From positions 114,916-178,915 of the forward strand of contig NZ_AZFQ01000052.1 of the NCBI RefSeq assembly GCF_001435195.1: a DNA stretch of 64,000 nucleotides, written 5' to 3'. The notes beneath the pieces were generated by a model. That model had not been told where the DNA came from. It did not search any database and saw nothing but the letters and a program-made list of their open reading frames with translations. Position 1 is the stretch's first letter. Each line of letters begins with the position of its first letter. The stretch comes from Liquorilactobacillus satsumensis DSM 16230 = JCM 12392. Lineage in GTDB: Bacteria; Bacillota; Bacilli; Lactobacillales; Lactobacillaceae. The position numbers and the translations under genes are program-made. Below are positions 41,767-54,197 of this stretch, piece by piece.

Positions 41767-42744
41767 TTAATATTTTATAACTTGAGTTCCAACTGTCAAG
41801 CCCCCACCAAAACCGCTCAAAGCAATTTTAACACCACGCTTGATTTTTCCTTGTGTAACCAATTCATCTAATAACAATGGCACACTGGCAGCAGAAGTAT
41901 TACCATATTCCGCAATATTCAATGGAAACTTAGTCAGCGGCTGAGCTAGTTTTTTTGCAATTTGCGTGACAATTCGCGAATTTGCCTGGTGCAACACAAA
42001 GTAATCAATGTCATCCAAAGTAAGTGCCGCTTTGCTGACTGCTTCCTCAATCGATTCAGGAACTCGATGGGTGGCAAACGTATAGACATCTCTTCCGGAC
42101 ATGGAAAATGCCCTGATATAATGCTCCTTCAGATTAGGAAAGGTACTGATTGCCTCAGTTTTACCGGCTTCCAGTTTGTCTCCAAATTCTCCGAAAGTAT
42201 GCAAGCTTGCACCTAGAAAATCCGAGTCACCAGAGGTCTTGCTTTCGAGCAATGCCCCAGCTGCTCCATCACCGAAAAGTACTGCACTCGTGCGATCACT
42301 CCAGTCGATCACCTTCGAAAGAACTTCTCCACCAATCAGCATGACACGTTTCGTACTTCCTTGTTGTAAAAACTTTTCCGCAACTTTTAACCCATAAATA
42401 AAACCCGAGCAAGCAGCACTAATGTCAAACGCCAGTGCATTTTTGGCCTGCAGTTTCCCCTGTACAAGTGCTGCAGTAGCAGGGGTATAGCTGTCTGGAG
42501 ACATTGTTGCAACTAACAAAAGATCGAGTGATTCTGGTGCCCACCCACTTTTTTCAAGCAGCTCTTGCGCAACATGCAGACACAAATCTGAAGTATTTTC
42601 TCCCAGACTAATGTGACGCTGTTTAATTCCAGTTCTAGTGCTAATCCACTCGTCTGAGGTTTCCATTATTTGGCTAAGTTCGTCGTTAGTGACAATTTTT
42701 TGCGGTACGTAACTTGCAGTTTCAACAATTTTTATCTTTTTCAA
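41767..42744 (-). CDS. fabH: 3-oxoacyl-ACP synthase III FabH
   Basis: 325 aa. The catalytic triad is visible: Cys in ISAACSGFIYGL (near 113), His in VLHQANSRI and Asn in GNTSAASVPL. Starts each chain by condensing acetyl-CoA with malonyl-ACP. It follows fabT by 20 bases, the classic fabT-fabH order. Confidence 0.95.
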   Translation of the reverse strand: MKKIKIVETASYVPQKIVTNDELSQIMETSDEWISTRTGIKQRHISLGENTSDLCLHVAQELLEKSGWAPESLDLLLVATMSPDSYTPATAALVQGKLQAKNALAFDISAACSGFIYGLKVAEKFLQQGSTKRVMLIGGEVLSKVIDWSDRTSAVLFGDGAAGALLESKTSGDSDFLGASLHTFGEFGDKLEAGKTEAISTFPNLKEHYIRAFSMSGRDVYTFATHRVPESIEEAVSKAALTLDDIDYFVLHQANSRIVTQIAKKLAQPLTKFPLNIAEYGNTSAASVPLLLDELVTQGKIKRGVKIALSGFGGGLTVGTQVIKY

Positions 42745-42764
42745 GTTCTATGTGCTCCTTGATC

Positions 42765-43205
42765 CTAAGAATGTTCGCGCAGGAAATTTTCTAAATTCCG
42801 AAGTGCCTTTTCAATCGTCTTAATTTCCTGAGGCTCAACATCCTTCAAAAAACTCTTGATCATCATCCTATGAAAAGCATCATGCGCCCGATACATCAAC
42901 CTGCCCTTTTTTGTCAGGCACAACCGAATCACACGGCGGTCGTCACTGCTTCTAATTCTGCGAACATACTTTTTTTTAACTAAACGATCGATTGTTGACG
43001 TTAACGTTCCTGGTGTCAGGTGCAATTCACGCGCAACATGGGAAGCTGTTTTATTTTCATACATTGTAATTGCGTTGATGGCGTGCATATCCTTAATTGA
43101 AAGATCCTTGAACTTGCTTTTACGCAGTTCATTTTCCTCAATCCAAAGGATGTCACTATAAATCCTTACCAGAGAGTCATTGATTGTTTTTACTCTTTCT
43201 TTCAT
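42765..43205 (-). CDS. fabT: MarR-family fatty-acid regulator FabT
   Basis: 146 aa from the ATG at 43205, with GGATGAG 12 bases upstream; the frame runs 16 codons further but without a ribosome site, and 146 fits FabT length. MarR winged helix: NKTASHVARELHLTPGTLTS and VRRIRSSDDRRVIRLCLTKK. FabT represses the fab operon when loaded with long-chain acyl-ACP (known in streptococci). The location inside the operon supports the name. Confidence 0.87.
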   Translation of the reverse strand: MKERVKTINDSLVRIYSDILWIEENELRKSKFKDLSIKDMHAINAITMYENKTASHVARELHLTPGTLTSTIDRLVKKKYVRRIRSSDDRRVIRLCLTKKGRLMYRAHDAFHRMMIKSFLKDVEPQEIKTIEKALRNLENFLREHS

Positions 43206-43256
43206 CTGTGTAATATGCTCATCCTTTTTTATGGTGCAATGTGAATTCATCAATTA

Positions 43257-43269
43257 TCAAAATACTTGA
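43257..43269 (-). promoter_or_regulatory. candidate FabT site upstream of fabT
   Basis: Minus strand: TCAAGTATTTTGA, ends TCAA and TTGA inverted. It lies 52 bases before the fabT start, in the 92-base gap after fabZ. Confidence 0.35.
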
Positions 43270-43297
43270 GCAAAAAAAAACAATCTCAATTTAAAAT

Positions 43298-43744
43298 TTA
43301 GATCTTCTCATTTCTCTCAGCAACAACAAACATTAATTCCGCAAGACAAGCATTTTCACCATTAACCACGGCCTTAGTCTCAACGATTCCCATATTTTCC
43401 CTTTTCTTCGTTAACTTGATGTGTAGCTTCAAAACATCGCCCGGACGGACAACACGCCGAAACTTAGCTTTATGAATCGCACCCAAATAAGCGGTTTTTC
43501 CCTCAAATTCAGGTGATTTTAAAATAAGGATCGAAGCGGCCTGGGCAAGTGTTTCAATAATCAAGACCCCCGGCATCACTGGATTCCCAGGAAAATGTCC
43601 TTTAAAGAACGATTCATTAATTGTCACATTTTTAGTTGCAATGATGCTTTCACCTGCTACCAGTTCATCTACATAGTCAATGTAGATGATTGGAAACCGG
43701 TTAGGAATCAAGTCCATAATTTCTTGTGCATCCATAATTGCCAC
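43298..43744 (-). CDS. fabZ: 3-hydroxyacyl-ACP dehydratase, first FabZ paralogue (possible FabN-type)
   Basis: 148 aa from a GTG at 43744 with GAGGTG 6 bases upstream. Hot-dog fold with catalytic His in GHFPGNPVMPGVLIIETLAQ. It heads the operon, upstream of fabT. No fabA or fabM is in the window, and in Enterococcus one of two FabZ paralogues (FabN) also isomerises the double bond to make unsaturated fatty acids. This copy could do that, but the distinguishing residues cannot be judged by eye. Confidence 0.88.
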   Translation of the reverse strand: MAIMDAQEIMDLIPNRFPIIYIDYVDELVAGESIIATKNVTINESFFKGHFPGNPVMPGVLIIETLAQAASILILKSPEFEGKTAYLGAIHKAKFRRVVRPGDVLKLHIKLTKKRENMGIVETKAVVNGENACLAELMFVVAERNEKI

Positions 43745-43770
43745 ATTCTTCACCTCACTTAAAATTTATT

Positions 43771-43826
43771 TCGAATATCAAAATATTCGATGTTTGAATA
43801 ATATTACACTCCAGCAAAAAAGTCAA
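43771..43826 (-). promoter_or_regulatory. promoter and operator of the fatty-acid operon
   Basis: Minus strand: TTGACT (43821-43826), 17 bases, TATTAT (43798-43803). A perfect inverted repeat, TCGAATAT and ATATTCGA around 4 bases, lies at 43771-43790, at the expected transcription start. It contains TTTGATATTCGAA, close to TTTGA-N3-TCAAA-like FabT sites. Confidence 0.6.
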
Positions 43827-44104
43827 ATTATACCTTTTCTAAAGAAAGGTAATAAAATTTACGTATAAAAATAAACTTTACTGCCTTTCTGAACCGGCTG
43901 CTTCTGCTCAGCTAAATTTTCACAATAAACTCCGCAACTTCCTATTAATTCTACGAACACATGCTGAGCGCAATTTTTGTAGAAAGTTGTTTTTGAATAG
44001 TTGGGAAAAAATTGATTTACGAAAGCTCGCAGACAGAATGGCAGTCACAATTACAATTTTTTCATTTAAAAATAATCAACTTTTAATTCTAAAACGCATG
44101 AAAA
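43827..44104. other. 278-base intergenic stretch without a gene
   Basis: No open frame with a ribosome site on either strand. TTCTAC/GTAGAA and AACTT/AAGTT inverted repeats (about 43930-43990) could form a loose RNA structure. I see no known RNA family. Confidence 0.3.
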
Positions 44105-44140
44105 TAGGGTGTGCAAAGTTTTAAATTTTGACACACCCTA
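44105..44140 (-). terminator. terminator of the ymdB-to-yajC block
   Basis: TAGGGTGTG and CACACCCTA form the outer stem; the middle is TCAAAATTTAAA on the minus strand. It lies 45 bases beyond the yajC stop. It resembles the TGTGACAAAA hairpins. Confidence 0.65.
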
Positions 44141-44185
44141 CTCAGTTAGCAGTCCGCTTCCTGAAATTAGGATGCTGGAAACGCA

Positions 44186-44563
44186 CTACTCTTTATTATT
44201 TTCTTCCTTTTTTTCTGTCTCAGAGTCTGTTGTCTCCGTTGGCTGCTTTTGTTCCGGAGTCTTTTCGACTGCAGAAGGTGCACTTTTGACAGCACTCTCA
44301 GCGGGGATAACCTGACCAATTGCAGATTGATCAAAAGTTAGATAAATTCCATCACAATCAAGGGTTACCGTATGCTCAGCAGGATTTATGCTATCAATTA
44401 CACCATGCAGACGACCAATTGTAACGACAGCATCCCCCTTTTTCAAATTACTCATCATTTCCCGACGTTTTTGCTGCTGCTTCTTTTGCGGACGTATCAT
44501 CATGAAATACATCAAAACGATAAATGCCGCAAACATGAGGATCGTTGAAACTGAACCGTTCAT
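44186..44563 (-). CDS. yajC: preprotein translocase accessory subunit YajC
   Basis: 125 aa from the ATG at 44563 (AGGAGTG upstream). One N-terminal membrane helix (about 5-23), the conserved MMIRPQKKQQQKRREMM and the beta-rich GDAVVTIGRLHGVIDSI. The last 40 residues are a charged E/K/T tail. It is an accessory to SecDF/YidC; it follows tgt here as in many bacteria. Confidence 0.9.
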   Translation of the reverse strand: MNGSVSTILMFAAFIVLMYFMMIRPQKKQQQKRREMMSNLKKGDAVVTIGRLHGVIDSINPAEHTVTLDCDGIYLTFDQSAIGQVIPAESAVKSAPSAVEKTPEQKQPTETTDSETEKKEENNKE

Positions 44564-44644
44564 TATCAATTCACTCCTATTTGTTTTACTAACTTTAACT
44601 TTAGCAAAGTTGACGGCCACTTACCAGCCATGTAGCCAAAAAAA

Positions 44645-45790
<1,146 letters not shown>

Positions 45791-45817
45791 TTAAAATTCT
45801 CCATTTCTATTTCCTGC

Positions 45818-46852
45818 TTATTTAATAAACATTGCGTCTCCAAAACTGAAGAAGCGATACTTTTCTGCCACAGCATGCTGGTAAGCATTTAAAATATTTT
45901 CTCTTCCTGTAAAAGAAGCAACCAACATGACTAAAGTTGATTTTGGAAGATGAAAATTTGTGATAAAGGCTTGGACAACCTTCCATTCATAGCCCGGTTT
46001 GATAAAAATATCAGTCCAGCCACTGTCTTCTTGAATTTCCCCATTGAACTTCGTACCAATTGTTTCTAGCGTCCTGATGGTTGTTGTTCCTGTAGCAACA
46101 ATTTTGCCGCCTTCAGCGCGAACCTGATTCAAAACTGCAGCTGCTTCACGTGAGAGACGATAAAATTCGCTATGCATCTTGTGATCTTCGATGTTCTCCA
46201 CACTGACAGGTCTGAAAGTTCCTAACCCAACATGCAAAGTCAGATAAACAAGGTGAACACCTTTGTCCGCAATCTTTTGCAACAGTTCCTTTGTAAAATG
46301 CAACCCAGCAGTCGGTGCTGCAGCCGAGCCAATTTCACGTGAATAAACAGTCTGGTACATTTCTGGATCGTCTAATTTTTCCTTAATATAAGGTGGAAGT
46401 GGCATCTCACCAAGTTGATCAAGAATCTCCATGAAAATTCCGGTATATTCGAATTTAATCATTCGACCACCATGTTCAAGTTCTTTAGTAATCACCGCAC
46501 TAAGCTGCCCATCACCAAACACAATTCGAGTGCCAACCTTCGCTCTGCGTGCCGGTTTGACAAGTGTTTCCCAGTTGTCTCCATCTGTGTTGTTTAATAA
46601 TAAGACTTCGAGATGGCCTCCTGTTTCCGGCTTTATTCCATAAATTCGTGCCGGCATCACACGCGAGTCATTCATGACAAGTGCATCGCCGGGATTTAAT
46701 TGATCGATCACGTGATAGAAAACATCGTCGCGATATTTGCCAGTCTGACTATCTAACACAAGCATCCGCGAATGATCACGTTCTGTTAATGGTGTTTGTG
46801 CAATAAGTTCCTCGGGTAAATCATAATCGAAATCTTCTGTTGTTAAATGCAT
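45818..46852 (-). CDS. queA: S-adenosylmethionine:tRNA ribosyltransferase-isomerase
   Basis: 344 aa from the ATG at 46852. Family motifs: [37 protein letters not shown], and [10 protein letters not shown]. Adds the epoxycyclopentane ring of queuosine from SAM. The ribosome site GGGTG fits a TTG at 46861 (6 bases) better than the ATG, so 3 extra residues are possible. Confidence 0.92.
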   Translation of the reverse strand: MHLTTEDFDYDLPEELIAQTPLTERDHSRMLVLDSQTGKYRDDVFYHVIDQLNPGDALVMNDSRVMPARIYGIKPETGGHLEVLLLNNTDGDNWETLVKPARRAKVGTRIVFGDGQLSAVITKELEHGGRMIKFEYTGIFMEILDQLGEMPLPPYIKEKLDDPEMYQTVYSREIGSAAAPTAGLHFTKELLQKIADKGVHLVYLTLHVGLGTFRPVSVENIEDHKMHSEFYRLSREAAAVLNQVRAEGGKIVATGTTTIRTLETIGTKFNGEIQEDSGWTDIFIKPGYEWKVVQAFITNFHLPKSTLVMLVASFTGRENILNAYQHAVAEKYRFFSFGDAMFIK

Positions 46853-46880
46853 CTTTGACAAGTTTGTCACCCTTTTTAAA

Positions 46881-47897
46881 CTAATTTTTATTTTGAACAA
46901 ATTGAATTCCTAAATGCTCATATGCAGCTTTGGTTGCTACCCGCCCCCGCGGTGTACGCTTGATGAACCCAATTTGTAGCAAGTAAGGTTCAATCATTTC
47001 AGTAATTGTTTCAACATCTTCGCCACAATTTGCTGCGAGTGCATTGACTCCTACAGGCCCGCCATCATAGTAATTGATCATTGTCTGCAATAACTTGCGG
47101 TCAGTTTCATCTAAGCCGCATTTATCAACACGCAACATGTCAAGTGATGAAACCACAATTTGGTCGTCAACCGCTTTTTTTTGTGCAACTTCAGCAAAAT
47201 CCCGGACTCTGCGTAAAAGCCGATTAGCTACTCGAGGAGTTCCGCGCGACCTTAATGCAATTTTAGCAGCTCCTTCAGGTGTAATTACAGTCTTAAAGAT
47301 TCCCGCAGAGCGGACCACAATTTTTTCGAGTTCGTTTTGCGTATAATAACTCATATGTGCGACAATCCCAAAGCGATCACGCAAAGGTGCCGAGAGTAAC
47401 CCTGCTCGTGTGGTCGCACCAATAAGGGTAAATGGAGGCAATGTAAAATGCACGGGATGAGCGGTTGGACCTTGACCAATGACAATATCCACAAAGAAAT
47501 CTTCCATTGCGGAATAAAGAACTTCTTCAACTACCTTAGGCAAACGATGAATTTCATCAATAAAAAGAACATCCCCAGCCTCAAGTTCATTCAATAAAGC
47601 TACTAAATCTCCAGGTCTTTCAATCGCCGGACCACTAGTTGTCTTAATTTTAACTTGCATTTCATTTGCAATCACCATCGCCAAAGTTGTCTTGCCTAAG
47701 CCTGGTGGCCCATACAAAAGAACATGGTCAAGCGCTTCTTGTCTTTTTTGAGCCGCAGCAATATAGACCGTCAGTTCTCTTTTCAAGGTTTCCTGTCCAA
47801 TATATTGTGCAAGTGTATGTGGCCGCAGCGAAGAGTCACGCTCATCTTCTTCGCTTTCTACTAATCCGGCAGACACAAGCCGTTCGTGTTCAGCCAT
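46881..47897 (-). CDS. ruvB: Holliday junction branch migration helicase RuvB
   Basis: 338 aa. AAA+ motor: Walker [13 protein letters not shown], Walker [11 protein letters not shown], sensor GATTRAGLL, arginine-finger region RDRFG, and a C-terminal winged helix. Works with RuvA on four-way junctions. GGGAGG precedes the ATG; it lies 27 bases after ruvA. Confidence 0.96.
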   Translation of the reverse strand: MAEHERLVSAGLVESEEDERDSSLRPHTLAQYIGQETLKRELTVYIAAAQKRQEALDHVLLYGPPGLGKTTLAMVIANEMQVKIKTTSGPAIERPGDLVALLNELEAGDVLFIDEIHRLPKVVEEVLYSAMEDFFVDIVIGQGPTAHPVHFTLPPFTLIGATTRAGLLSAPLRDRFGIVAHMSYYTQNELEKIVVRSAGIFKTVITPEGAAKIALRSRGTPRVANRLLRRVRDFAEVAQKKAVDDQIVVSSLDMLRVDKCGLDETDRKLLQTMINYYDGGPVGVNALAANCGEDVETITEMIEPYLLQIGFIKRTPRGRVATKAAYEHLGIQFVQNKN

Positions 47898-47924
47898 TGC
47901 CTGGCCTCCCTTCTTAATTAAAAT

Positions 47925-48536
47925 TTAGTTGTGCATCAGCAACTTCAAAGCTGCCCGCAAATATTCATCAGTTGACGCTTTATCAGTCTGTGCAAGCTGT
48001 TTTGAAACACGTTTAATCTCTGCTTTAGTATACCCCAGAGCTCCCAGTGCTGCGAGTGCTTCATCTAAATAATGCTTTTGAGGTTCCGAGCCAATTCCTA
48101 ATTCAGTTTGTCCCGGTAAAGCCTCTGTCTTGTCTAATTCGCTCATCTTTCCTTTAAGATCCAATACAATTTGTTGAGCCGTCTTTTTACCTACTCCAGG
48201 AAATTTGGTAAGGTAATTAACATTTTCATGATTGATGGCATTCACAAGCCCGCTATGATCCTCATTTGCTAAAATTGCAAGGGCACTTTTGGGACCGATC
48301 CCCGAGACATTCAGCAGCTTCAAAAAAAGGCTCTTTTCAGCTAAATCCCAGAAACCATATAACAAAATTGCATTTTCTCTAACTGCCTGGTAGACATAAA
48401 CGCGTTTGTTAATTTTAAGATCAACTTGATAACGGAACGGATTAGCAACATACACTTGATAGCCGATCCCTCCGACTTCGACAACGATGTAATAAGGTGT
48501 AACCGTACTGATAATCCCTGTCAGATATTCATACAT
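47925..48536 (-). CDS. ruvA: Holliday junction DNA helicase RuvA
   Basis: 203 aa. N-terminal OB fold ([20 protein letters not shown]), helix-hairpin-helix repeats ([35 protein letters not shown]), a linker, and the C-terminal RuvB-binding domain ([20 protein letters not shown]). Binds four-way junctions as a tetramer. Confidence 0.96.
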   Translation of the reverse strand: MYEYLTGIISTVTPYYIVVEVGGIGYQVYVANPFRYQVDLKINKRVYVYQAVRENAILLYGFWDLAEKSLFLKLLNVSGIGPKSALAILANEDHSGLVNAINHENVNYLTKFPGVGKKTAQQIVLDLKGKMSELDKTEALPGQTELGIGSEPQKHYLDEALAALGALGYTKAEIKRVSKQLAQTDKASTDEYLRAALKLLMHN

Positions 48537-48568
48537 TAATAATATTTTCCTTCCAAGTTACGACTTTC

Positions 48569-50518
48569 TCATTGCTCACGAAGACTGTGGTGCGAGTCTT
48601 GGATCCGTTTGAACATTTTTTCCATATCTGCATTTGAGAAGTGGACAAGTACTGGGCGCCCATGTGGACAATTGAACGGATTCTCGCAGCGTGCCAACTG
48701 TTGTAACAGCGCACGTGCTTGACGTTCGTCTAAGTGATGATTTGCTTTGATTGCACGTTTGCAGCTCATCATAATCGCAGTTTTTTCCCGATATTGTGCC
48801 ACGCTTAGATTACCATCCTTTAGCAAATAATCAATCATCTCTTTAAGAATTGCTTCTTCTTGTCCGGCTTTGAACCAAGTTGGATGATGCCGCACAATAT
48901 AGCTGTTGCGCCCAAATTCTTCTAGATAGATACCGACCTTTCTAAGCTTGTCTAAATTTTGATTAATCATCAAGACTTCACTAGTTGAATAATCGAGCAC
49001 TAGTGGAACTAACAAATCTTGTTGTGCATCTTCAACTTCGCCAATTTTTTTCCGGTAAAATTCATAGTTGCACCGCTCCTGAGCAGCATGCTGATCAATA
49101 ATATATAACCCATCTTCAGCTTCAGCAAAAAGATATGTTCCATGCATCTGCCCAAGATAGCTGAGCATAGGAAACCGTTTCTTGGGTGGTTGAACTGGCA
49201 CCGTTTCTTGGTCACTGTCAGCGGCTGCAGTTGAATCCATTTTAGGGAAATATTTTTTATCCCAAGCACGTAATTTTGTCTCAAGGTCTGCCCGCTGCTG
49301 CACAACAAACAGTCCTGGTTGTTGCTCCTCAGCTTGTGGTTTTTTCTCTTCAGCCGCTGCATTTTTTTTAAATGTACGAGAATACTGCTTTTCATTTTGT
49401 GGAAAATTAGCTGACTGTTTTTTGTGTGCCTGGTAGTTTTGGGAAGATTCATTAAGATCAATCTCAAGTTGGTCAAGTTCAAGCTTGGATTTTTCACGCC
49501 GTCCCACATTTTCAAGCGCATTCGGAATTAAATTTTCCTGTGCAATTCGCGTATAGATCGTTTTTCTTAATAATTGTGCTAGTTGATCTTCCTTACTAAT
49601 TCTAACTTGCTGCTTGGTAGGGTGCACATTCACATCAACTAACAACGGATCGAGCTTAAGATTAATCACCGCAAAAGGGTAGCGGCCGACCATCAACTTT
49701 GAACCGTATCCTTTAATAACAGCATTACTAAGCTGATAATTGCGGATATAACGGCCATTCAACAGCAAACTAATATAAGTTTTGGAAGCCCGTGTCAATG
49801 CTGGTAAAGAGACGTAACCGCTGACTTCAAAATCCAGATCTGCTCCGCTAATTGGAATCATTTCACGCGCAACCTTGACACCATAAATCGCACTAAAAGT
49901 TTGTTGCAATTTTCCATTACCAGCTGTCTCCAGCAACAAACGACCATTGCTTTGAAAAGAAAAAGCAACTTCCGTGTGACTTAAAGCTAACCGGTTAACA
50001 ATATCACTGATTGCCGCAAGTTCTGTCTGCATACTCTTCAAATACTTCAAGCGGGCTGGTGTATTAAAAAAAAGATCCGAAACCACAATCTGTGTTCCTT
50101 GGGCGCGTGCCCCTATTTTTTTTGAGACCAGCTGACCGCCCTTGATATGAATGATCGTACTAGGTGGTGTCGCAGTTGCAGTTTCTAACAAAACGTCTGC
50201 AACTGACGCGATACTCGGAAGCGCTTCGCCCCTGAAACCAAGCGTTTTAATCTTAAAAAGATCTTTTTTTGTAGTAATTTTACTGGTGGAATGTCGTTTA
50301 AAGGCTAATTCAACATCCTCTGGAGCAATTCCATCCCCATTATCAGTAACTTGAATTCGCTTAAGGCCACTTTCTTCGACAAGAATATCAATTTGAGTAC
50401 TGTGTGCATCAAGCGCATTTTCAATCAGTTCTTTGACAACCGAAGCAGGGCGCTCAACAACTTCCCCGGCTGCGATTTGGTCAGCTAAGATTGCAGCTAG
50501 TTCATGGATTTTTCCCAT
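48569..50518 (-). CDS. mutL: DNA mismatch repair protein MutL
   Basis: 649 aa. GHKL ATPase: [22 protein letters not shown], and [18 protein letters not shown] disordered acidic linker lies at about 360-450. The C-terminal endonuclease part has [12 protein letters not shown] (near 480) and the zinc-type CKRAIKANH and [12 protein letters not shown] motifs. It therefore has the nicking endonuclease typical of bacteria without MutH. It lies 23 bases after mutS. Confidence 0.95.
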   Translation of the reverse strand: MGKIHELAAILADQIAAGEVVERPASVVKELIENALDAHSTQIDILVEESGLKRIQVTDNGDGIAPEDVELAFKRHSTSKITTKKDLFKIKTLGFRGEALPSIASVADVLLETATATPPSTIIHIKGGQLVSKKIGARAQGTQIVVSDLFFNTPARLKYLKSMQTELAAISDIVNRLALSHTEVAFSFQSNGRLLLETAGNGKLQQTFSAIYGVKVAREMIPISGADLDFEVSGYVSLPALTRASKTYISLLLNGRYIRNYQLSNAVIKGYGSKLMVGRYPFAVINLKLDPLLVDVNVHPTKQQVRISKEDQLAQLLRKTIYTRIAQENLIPNALENVGRREKSKLELDQLEIDLNESSQNYQAHKKQSANFPQNEKQYSRTFKKNAAAEEKKPQAEEQQPGLFVVQQRADLETKLRAWDKKYFPKMDSTAAADSDQETVPVQPPKKRFPMLSYLGQMHGTYLFAEAEDGLYIIDQHAAQERCNYEFYRKKIGEVEDAQQDLLVPLVLDYSTSEVLMINQNLDKLRKVGIYLEEFGRNSYIVRHHPTWFKAGQEEAILKEMIDYLLKDGNLSVAQYREKTAIMMSCKRAIKANHHLDERQARALLQQLARCENPFNCPHGRPVLVHFSNADMEKMFKRIQDSHHSLREQ

Positions 50519-50541
50519 TCAAGACGCCCCCTCTTCATTCT

Positions 50542-53154
50542 TTATTTATTTTTTTTTAATTCTTTTTGCCACTTGTAAAGTGTATTAAGTGCTTCTAGCG
50601 GCGTTAGTGAAATTAAATCAGTTCCTAATAGCTCATGCAAAACTTTTTTTTGCAGTGGCTGTGTCTTTTCCGGCTTTTCTTCAGGAACAAAAAGTGAAAG
50701 TTGCTTATCTTGCACAGCATTTTGAGCTGGTGTAGTAGCTGCTGGTGCAGTCACAGGTGACTGATTTTCTCCAGCTGCAGCCTCAAGTTCAATTAAGATT
50801 TGATTCGCTCTGGTTAAAAGTTCATGTGGCATCCCTGCTAACTTTGCGACATGAATCCCATATGATTTGTCAGCCGCTCCTGGTTGCATTTTATGCAGGA
50901 AAATCAAATCACCATTTTTTTCGACAGCTCCAACATGAATATTTTCCAGTTCAGTCAACGTCTGCGACAACTCCGTTAATTCATGGTAGTGTGTTGAAAA
51001 AAGTGTTTTGGCATGCACATTTTTGTGCACGTACTCAATAATTGCTTGTGCAAGCGCCATTCCATCATACGTCGCGGTTCCACGCCCAATTTCATCAAAT
51101 AAAATCAATGAATTTCGCGTTGCATGACTAATGGCTTCGTTTGCTTCTTTCATCTCAACCATAAAAGTCGACTGCCCTGCGATTAAATCGTCAGCCGCTC
51201 CAATACGCGTAAAGATCTGGTCAAAAAGTGGTAGCTCTGCTTTGGCAGCCGGCACAAAACAGCCAACTTGTGCCATCACAACAGTCAGTGCGACTTGGCG
51301 CATGTAGGTACTTTTCCCGGACATATTCGGCCCGGTAATCAGGAGAATGTTCAAATCCTGTGGCATGATCACATCATTAGGTACATAGCTTTGCTTTCCC
51401 ATCACTTCTTGAACGACCGGATGCCAGCCAGCAGTTATCTGCAGCCGATGTTCACCAGCTGTAAATTCGGGTCTAACAAAATGCTGCTCTTCACTGACAG
51501 TCGCAAAACCTTGCAGTACATCAAGTTCTGCCAACCCGTGTGCTAATTTTTGCAAACGCTTGATTTGCTTTTTTATTTGTTCACGAACTGCTACGAAAAG
51601 TTGATACTCGAGTTCGGTAGCTTTGCCTTCTGCCCCCAGAATCAAGGTTTCTTTTTCCTTTAATTCCGGTGTAATAAAGCGCTCTGCATTCGTTAATGTT
51701 TGCTTTCGTTGATAACGTTGTTCAGGTAATTTGGCTAAGTTTGCTTTGGAAACCTCGATATAGTAACCAAAGACACGATTGAAGCCGATCTTCAAATTCG
51801 AAATCCCAGTTGCCTGGCGTTCTTTGGCTTCTAAAGTAGCTAACCATTTTTTACCATTTTTCAAAGCATCTTGATACCCATCAAGCTCCTTGTTATATCC
51901 AGATCTAATTAATCCACCATCTTTGACGGATATGGGGGGTTCATCGACAAGAGCGCGTTTGATTAACTCAACTACTTCTTCTACTGGATCAAGCCGCGCC
52001 AAAATATCTGTAAAAGTCCCATCGTCAATTTTTTCAAGCACATAGCGAATCTTCGGGACCTGCTCCAGCGATTGTCTTAATTGGAGCAAGTCACGTCCGT
52101 TTACATTTCCAAACGCAACCCGACCAGCTAGGCGCTCTAAATCATAAACGTTGGTCAGTTCATCTTGAAGTGTGCTGCGTTCAAAATAATTATCCAGCAA
52201 ACTAGCAACTTTTTGCTGTCTCAACGTAATCTCTTTTTGTGCAAGCAATGGTCGATCAAGCCACTGTTTGAGTGCCCGTCCACCCATAGCAGTCTTTGTC
52301 TTATCTAAGACCCACAGCAGCGTCCCTTGCTTTTTTCCAGTCCGACTGTTCTCCACAATTTCCAAATTAGTTTTTGAATAGTGATCCATCTTCAAAAAAT
52401 GCGAAGGTTCATACCTGACTGCTTGCTGTAAATGGCCCAAACTTCTTTTTTGTGTCACGCTTAAATATGTGACTAGCTGTCTGACTACTCTTAATTCAAG
52501 CTTGCTGGTAAGTCCTTGCGTCGTATAACTAGCTTCTGCATTTTTCGTCAACTCGTCTTGGTGCGAAACTAAAATTTTTAGCGGTGCTATCTCTTTAAGC
52601 GTCGCAGCCGTCACACTTTGGTCAATTACAATTTCTTTCGTCCGTAAACTAATCAATTCGTTTAATAACTGAGCAGTCGATTGTAACGTGGCAACTTTCA
52701 ATTCTCCCGTGGACAAATCAGTATAGGCAAACCCAAATTGCTGTTTTTCTTCATGCAGAGCCGTCAGATAATTGTTCTCTTTTGCTTCGCTGGCAGAACT
52801 ATCAATCATCGTTCCTGGCGTAATCAACTGAATTACAGCACGTTTAACCATTCCCTGAGCTAATTTTGGATCTTCCATCTGCTCACAAATAGCAACTTTA
52901 TAACCTTGATCAACCAAAATATCAATATAGTTCTGGGCTGCGTGGTGGGGTACTCCGCACATCGGAATTTTATCCGCAGCGTTTCTATTACGTGTTGTCA
53001 GTGTCAGCTCCAATAATTGGGAACCCTTAATTGCATCTTCATAAAACATCTCATAAAAGTCACCCAAACGATAGAACAAAAAAGCATCCGGATACTGATT
53101 TTTAATTGCAAGATACTGTTCCATCATTGGTGTATTTTTTGTCTTCTGTGGCAT
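50542..53154 (-). CDS. mutS: DNA mismatch repair protein MutS
   Basis: 870 aa from the ATG at 53154 (AAGGAGAG 5 bases upstream). The mismatch domain has the Phe-x-Glu motif in [15 protein letters not shown]. Core ATPase: Walker [14 protein letters not shown], Walker [17 protein letters not shown] and [13 protein letters not shown]. The C-terminus has an extended Q/P/A-rich linker and a tetramerisation-type helix. It starts 16 bases after ymdB. Confidence 0.96.
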   Translation of the reverse strand: MPQKTKNTPMMEQYLAIKNQYPDAFLFYRLGDFYEMFYEDAIKGSQLLELTLTTRNRNAADKIPMCGVPHHAAQNYIDILVDQGYKVAICEQMEDPKLAQGMVKRAVIQLITPGTMIDSSASEAKENNYLTALHEEKQQFGFAYTDLSTGELKVATLQSTAQLLNELISLRTKEIVIDQSVTAATLKEIAPLKILVSHQDELTKNAEASYTTQGLTSKLELRVVRQLVTYLSVTQKRSLGHLQQAVRYEPSHFLKMDHYSKTNLEIVENSRTGKKQGTLLWVLDKTKTAMGGRALKQWLDRPLLAQKEITLRQQKVASLLDNYFERSTLQDELTNVYDLERLAGRVAFGNVNGRDLLQLRQSLEQVPKIRYVLEKIDDGTFTDILARLDPVEEVVELIKRALVDEPPISVKDGGLIRSGYNKELDGYQDALKNGKKWLATLEAKERQATGISNLKIGFNRVFGYYIEVSKANLAKLPEQRYQRKQTLTNAERFITPELKEKETLILGAEGKATELEYQLFVAVREQIKKQIKRLQKLAHGLAELDVLQGFATVSEEQHFVRPEFTAGEHRLQITAGWHPVVQEVMGKQSYVPNDVIMPQDLNILLITGPNMSGKSTYMRQVALTVVMAQVGCFVPAAKAELPLFDQIFTRIGAADDLIAGQSTFMVEMKEANEAISHATRNSLILFDEIGRGTATYDGMALAQAIIEYVHKNVHAKTLFSTHYHELTELSQTLTELENIHVGAVEKNGDLIFLHKMQPGAADKSYGIHVAKLAGMPHELLTRANQILIELEAAAGENQSPVTAPAATTPAQNAVQDKQLSLFVPEEKPEKTQPLQKKVLHELLGTDLISLTPLEALNTLYKWQKELKKNK

Positions 53155-53170
53155 TTGTTTCTCTCCTTTG

Positions 53171-53971
53171 TCACTCATCAAATGGATGATCCGCATTAAT
53201 TTGAAGCGGCGTAATTTTGCGTGCTTTTCCCGTGTCAGCTGCAATATCAATTACACAGCAGGAGAGTGTTTTACGACCGCCTTCATCAACTTCAAAGCGG
53301 GTTGGCATTTGATTTAAAAATCGTGAAATTACGTTTTTGCGCCGCATCCCTAAAATGCCATCGTATGGTCCTGTCATTCCAACATCTGCTAAAAAGGCTG
53401 TCCCTTGTGGTAAAATGCGCGCATCATTAGTTTGGACATGCGTATGCGTCCCGACAACAGCAGAAATCTGCCCGTCAAAATACCAAGAAAAAGCCTCCTT
53501 TTCACTCGTAGTTTCGGCATGAAAATCGACAAAAATGCAACTCGTTTTCTTTTTTAACGCTGCAATCAACTCAGCGGCCACTGCAAAGGGATCATCAGAT
53601 GGGTTCATAAAAACACGGCCTTGGAGATTGATCACCGCTAATTTTTGCTGGTTAATCTGGATAATTGTATGTCCAATTCCGGGTACTTTACCTGCAGGAA
53701 AGTTGGCTGGACGCAGCATTTTTTTAGCAGACCCGATAAATGTCTCGATTTCTGGATTATCCCAAACATGATTTCCCATTGTAATTACATCTGCGCCAGC
53801 GGCAAGAATTCTTTTATACACTTGCTCATTAATTCCACGTCCTTTTGTGGCATTTTCAGCATTTACAATCGTTGCTTGTGGATGAAACCTTTGTTTAAGT
53901 TTGGGTAGATATTCATCAACCATTTCCTGACCAGCATTTCCCATTACATCACCAATGAACAATATCCGCAT
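53171..53971 (-). CDS. ymdB: YmdB family metallophosphoesterase
   Basis: 266 aa. Motifs: [42 protein letters not shown] and [12 protein letters not shown], the dinuclear metal site of the TIGR00282 family. In Bacillus YmdB is a cyclic-nucleotide phosphodiesterase that affects biofilm choice. It heads the mutS-mutL-ruvAB operon here, with its own promoter. Confidence 0.93.
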   Translation of the reverse strand: MRILFIGDVMGNAGQEMVDEYLPKLKQRFHPQATIVNAENATKGRGINEQVYKRILAAGADVITMGNHVWDNPEIETFIGSAKKMLRPANFPAGKVPGIGHTIIQINQQKLAVINLQGRVFMNPSDDPFAVAAELIAALKKKTSCIFVDFHAETTSEKEAFSWYFDGQISAVVGTHTHVQTNDARILPQGTAFLADVGMTGPYDGILGMRRKNVISRFLNQMPTRFEVDEGGRKTLSCCVIDIAADTGKARKITPLQINADHPFDE

Positions 53972-54011
53972 GTTTTTCCCCTTTTCTAATAACTACTCAT
54001 CTAATTTTAGC

Positions 54012-54039
54012 ATTTTAATGCTTAGTTGCGAAATGTCAA
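54012..54039 (-). promoter_or_regulatory. promoter of the ymdB-mutS-ruvAB-yajC block
   Basis: Minus strand: TTGACA, 16 bases, TAAAAT, 41 bases before the ymdB start. No strong terminator is seen between ymdB and yajC, so this may drive the whole block. Confidence 0.6.
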
Positions 54040-54098
54040 CCAAACTTTTTTAATAAAGAATTGCTGTCATCAATTTTGCTGTTGCAAAACAAAAGCTG

Positions 54099-54136
54099 GG
54101 AGGCTGTGACAAAACCTTAGTTTTGTCACAGCCTCC
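54099..54136 (-). terminator. rny terminator, hairpin family member B
   Basis: GGAGGCTGTGACAAAAC and its exact complement form a perfect 17-bp stem around a 4-base loop, 62 bases beyond the rny stop. It shares TGTGACAAAA with the hairpins at 23408 and 61148. Confidence 0.75.
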
Positions 54137-54197
54137 TCGCCTGATCAGCTGCACAGCAGCCTTTATTAAGTTATGCTATTTTCGTTAATCCATGAAC

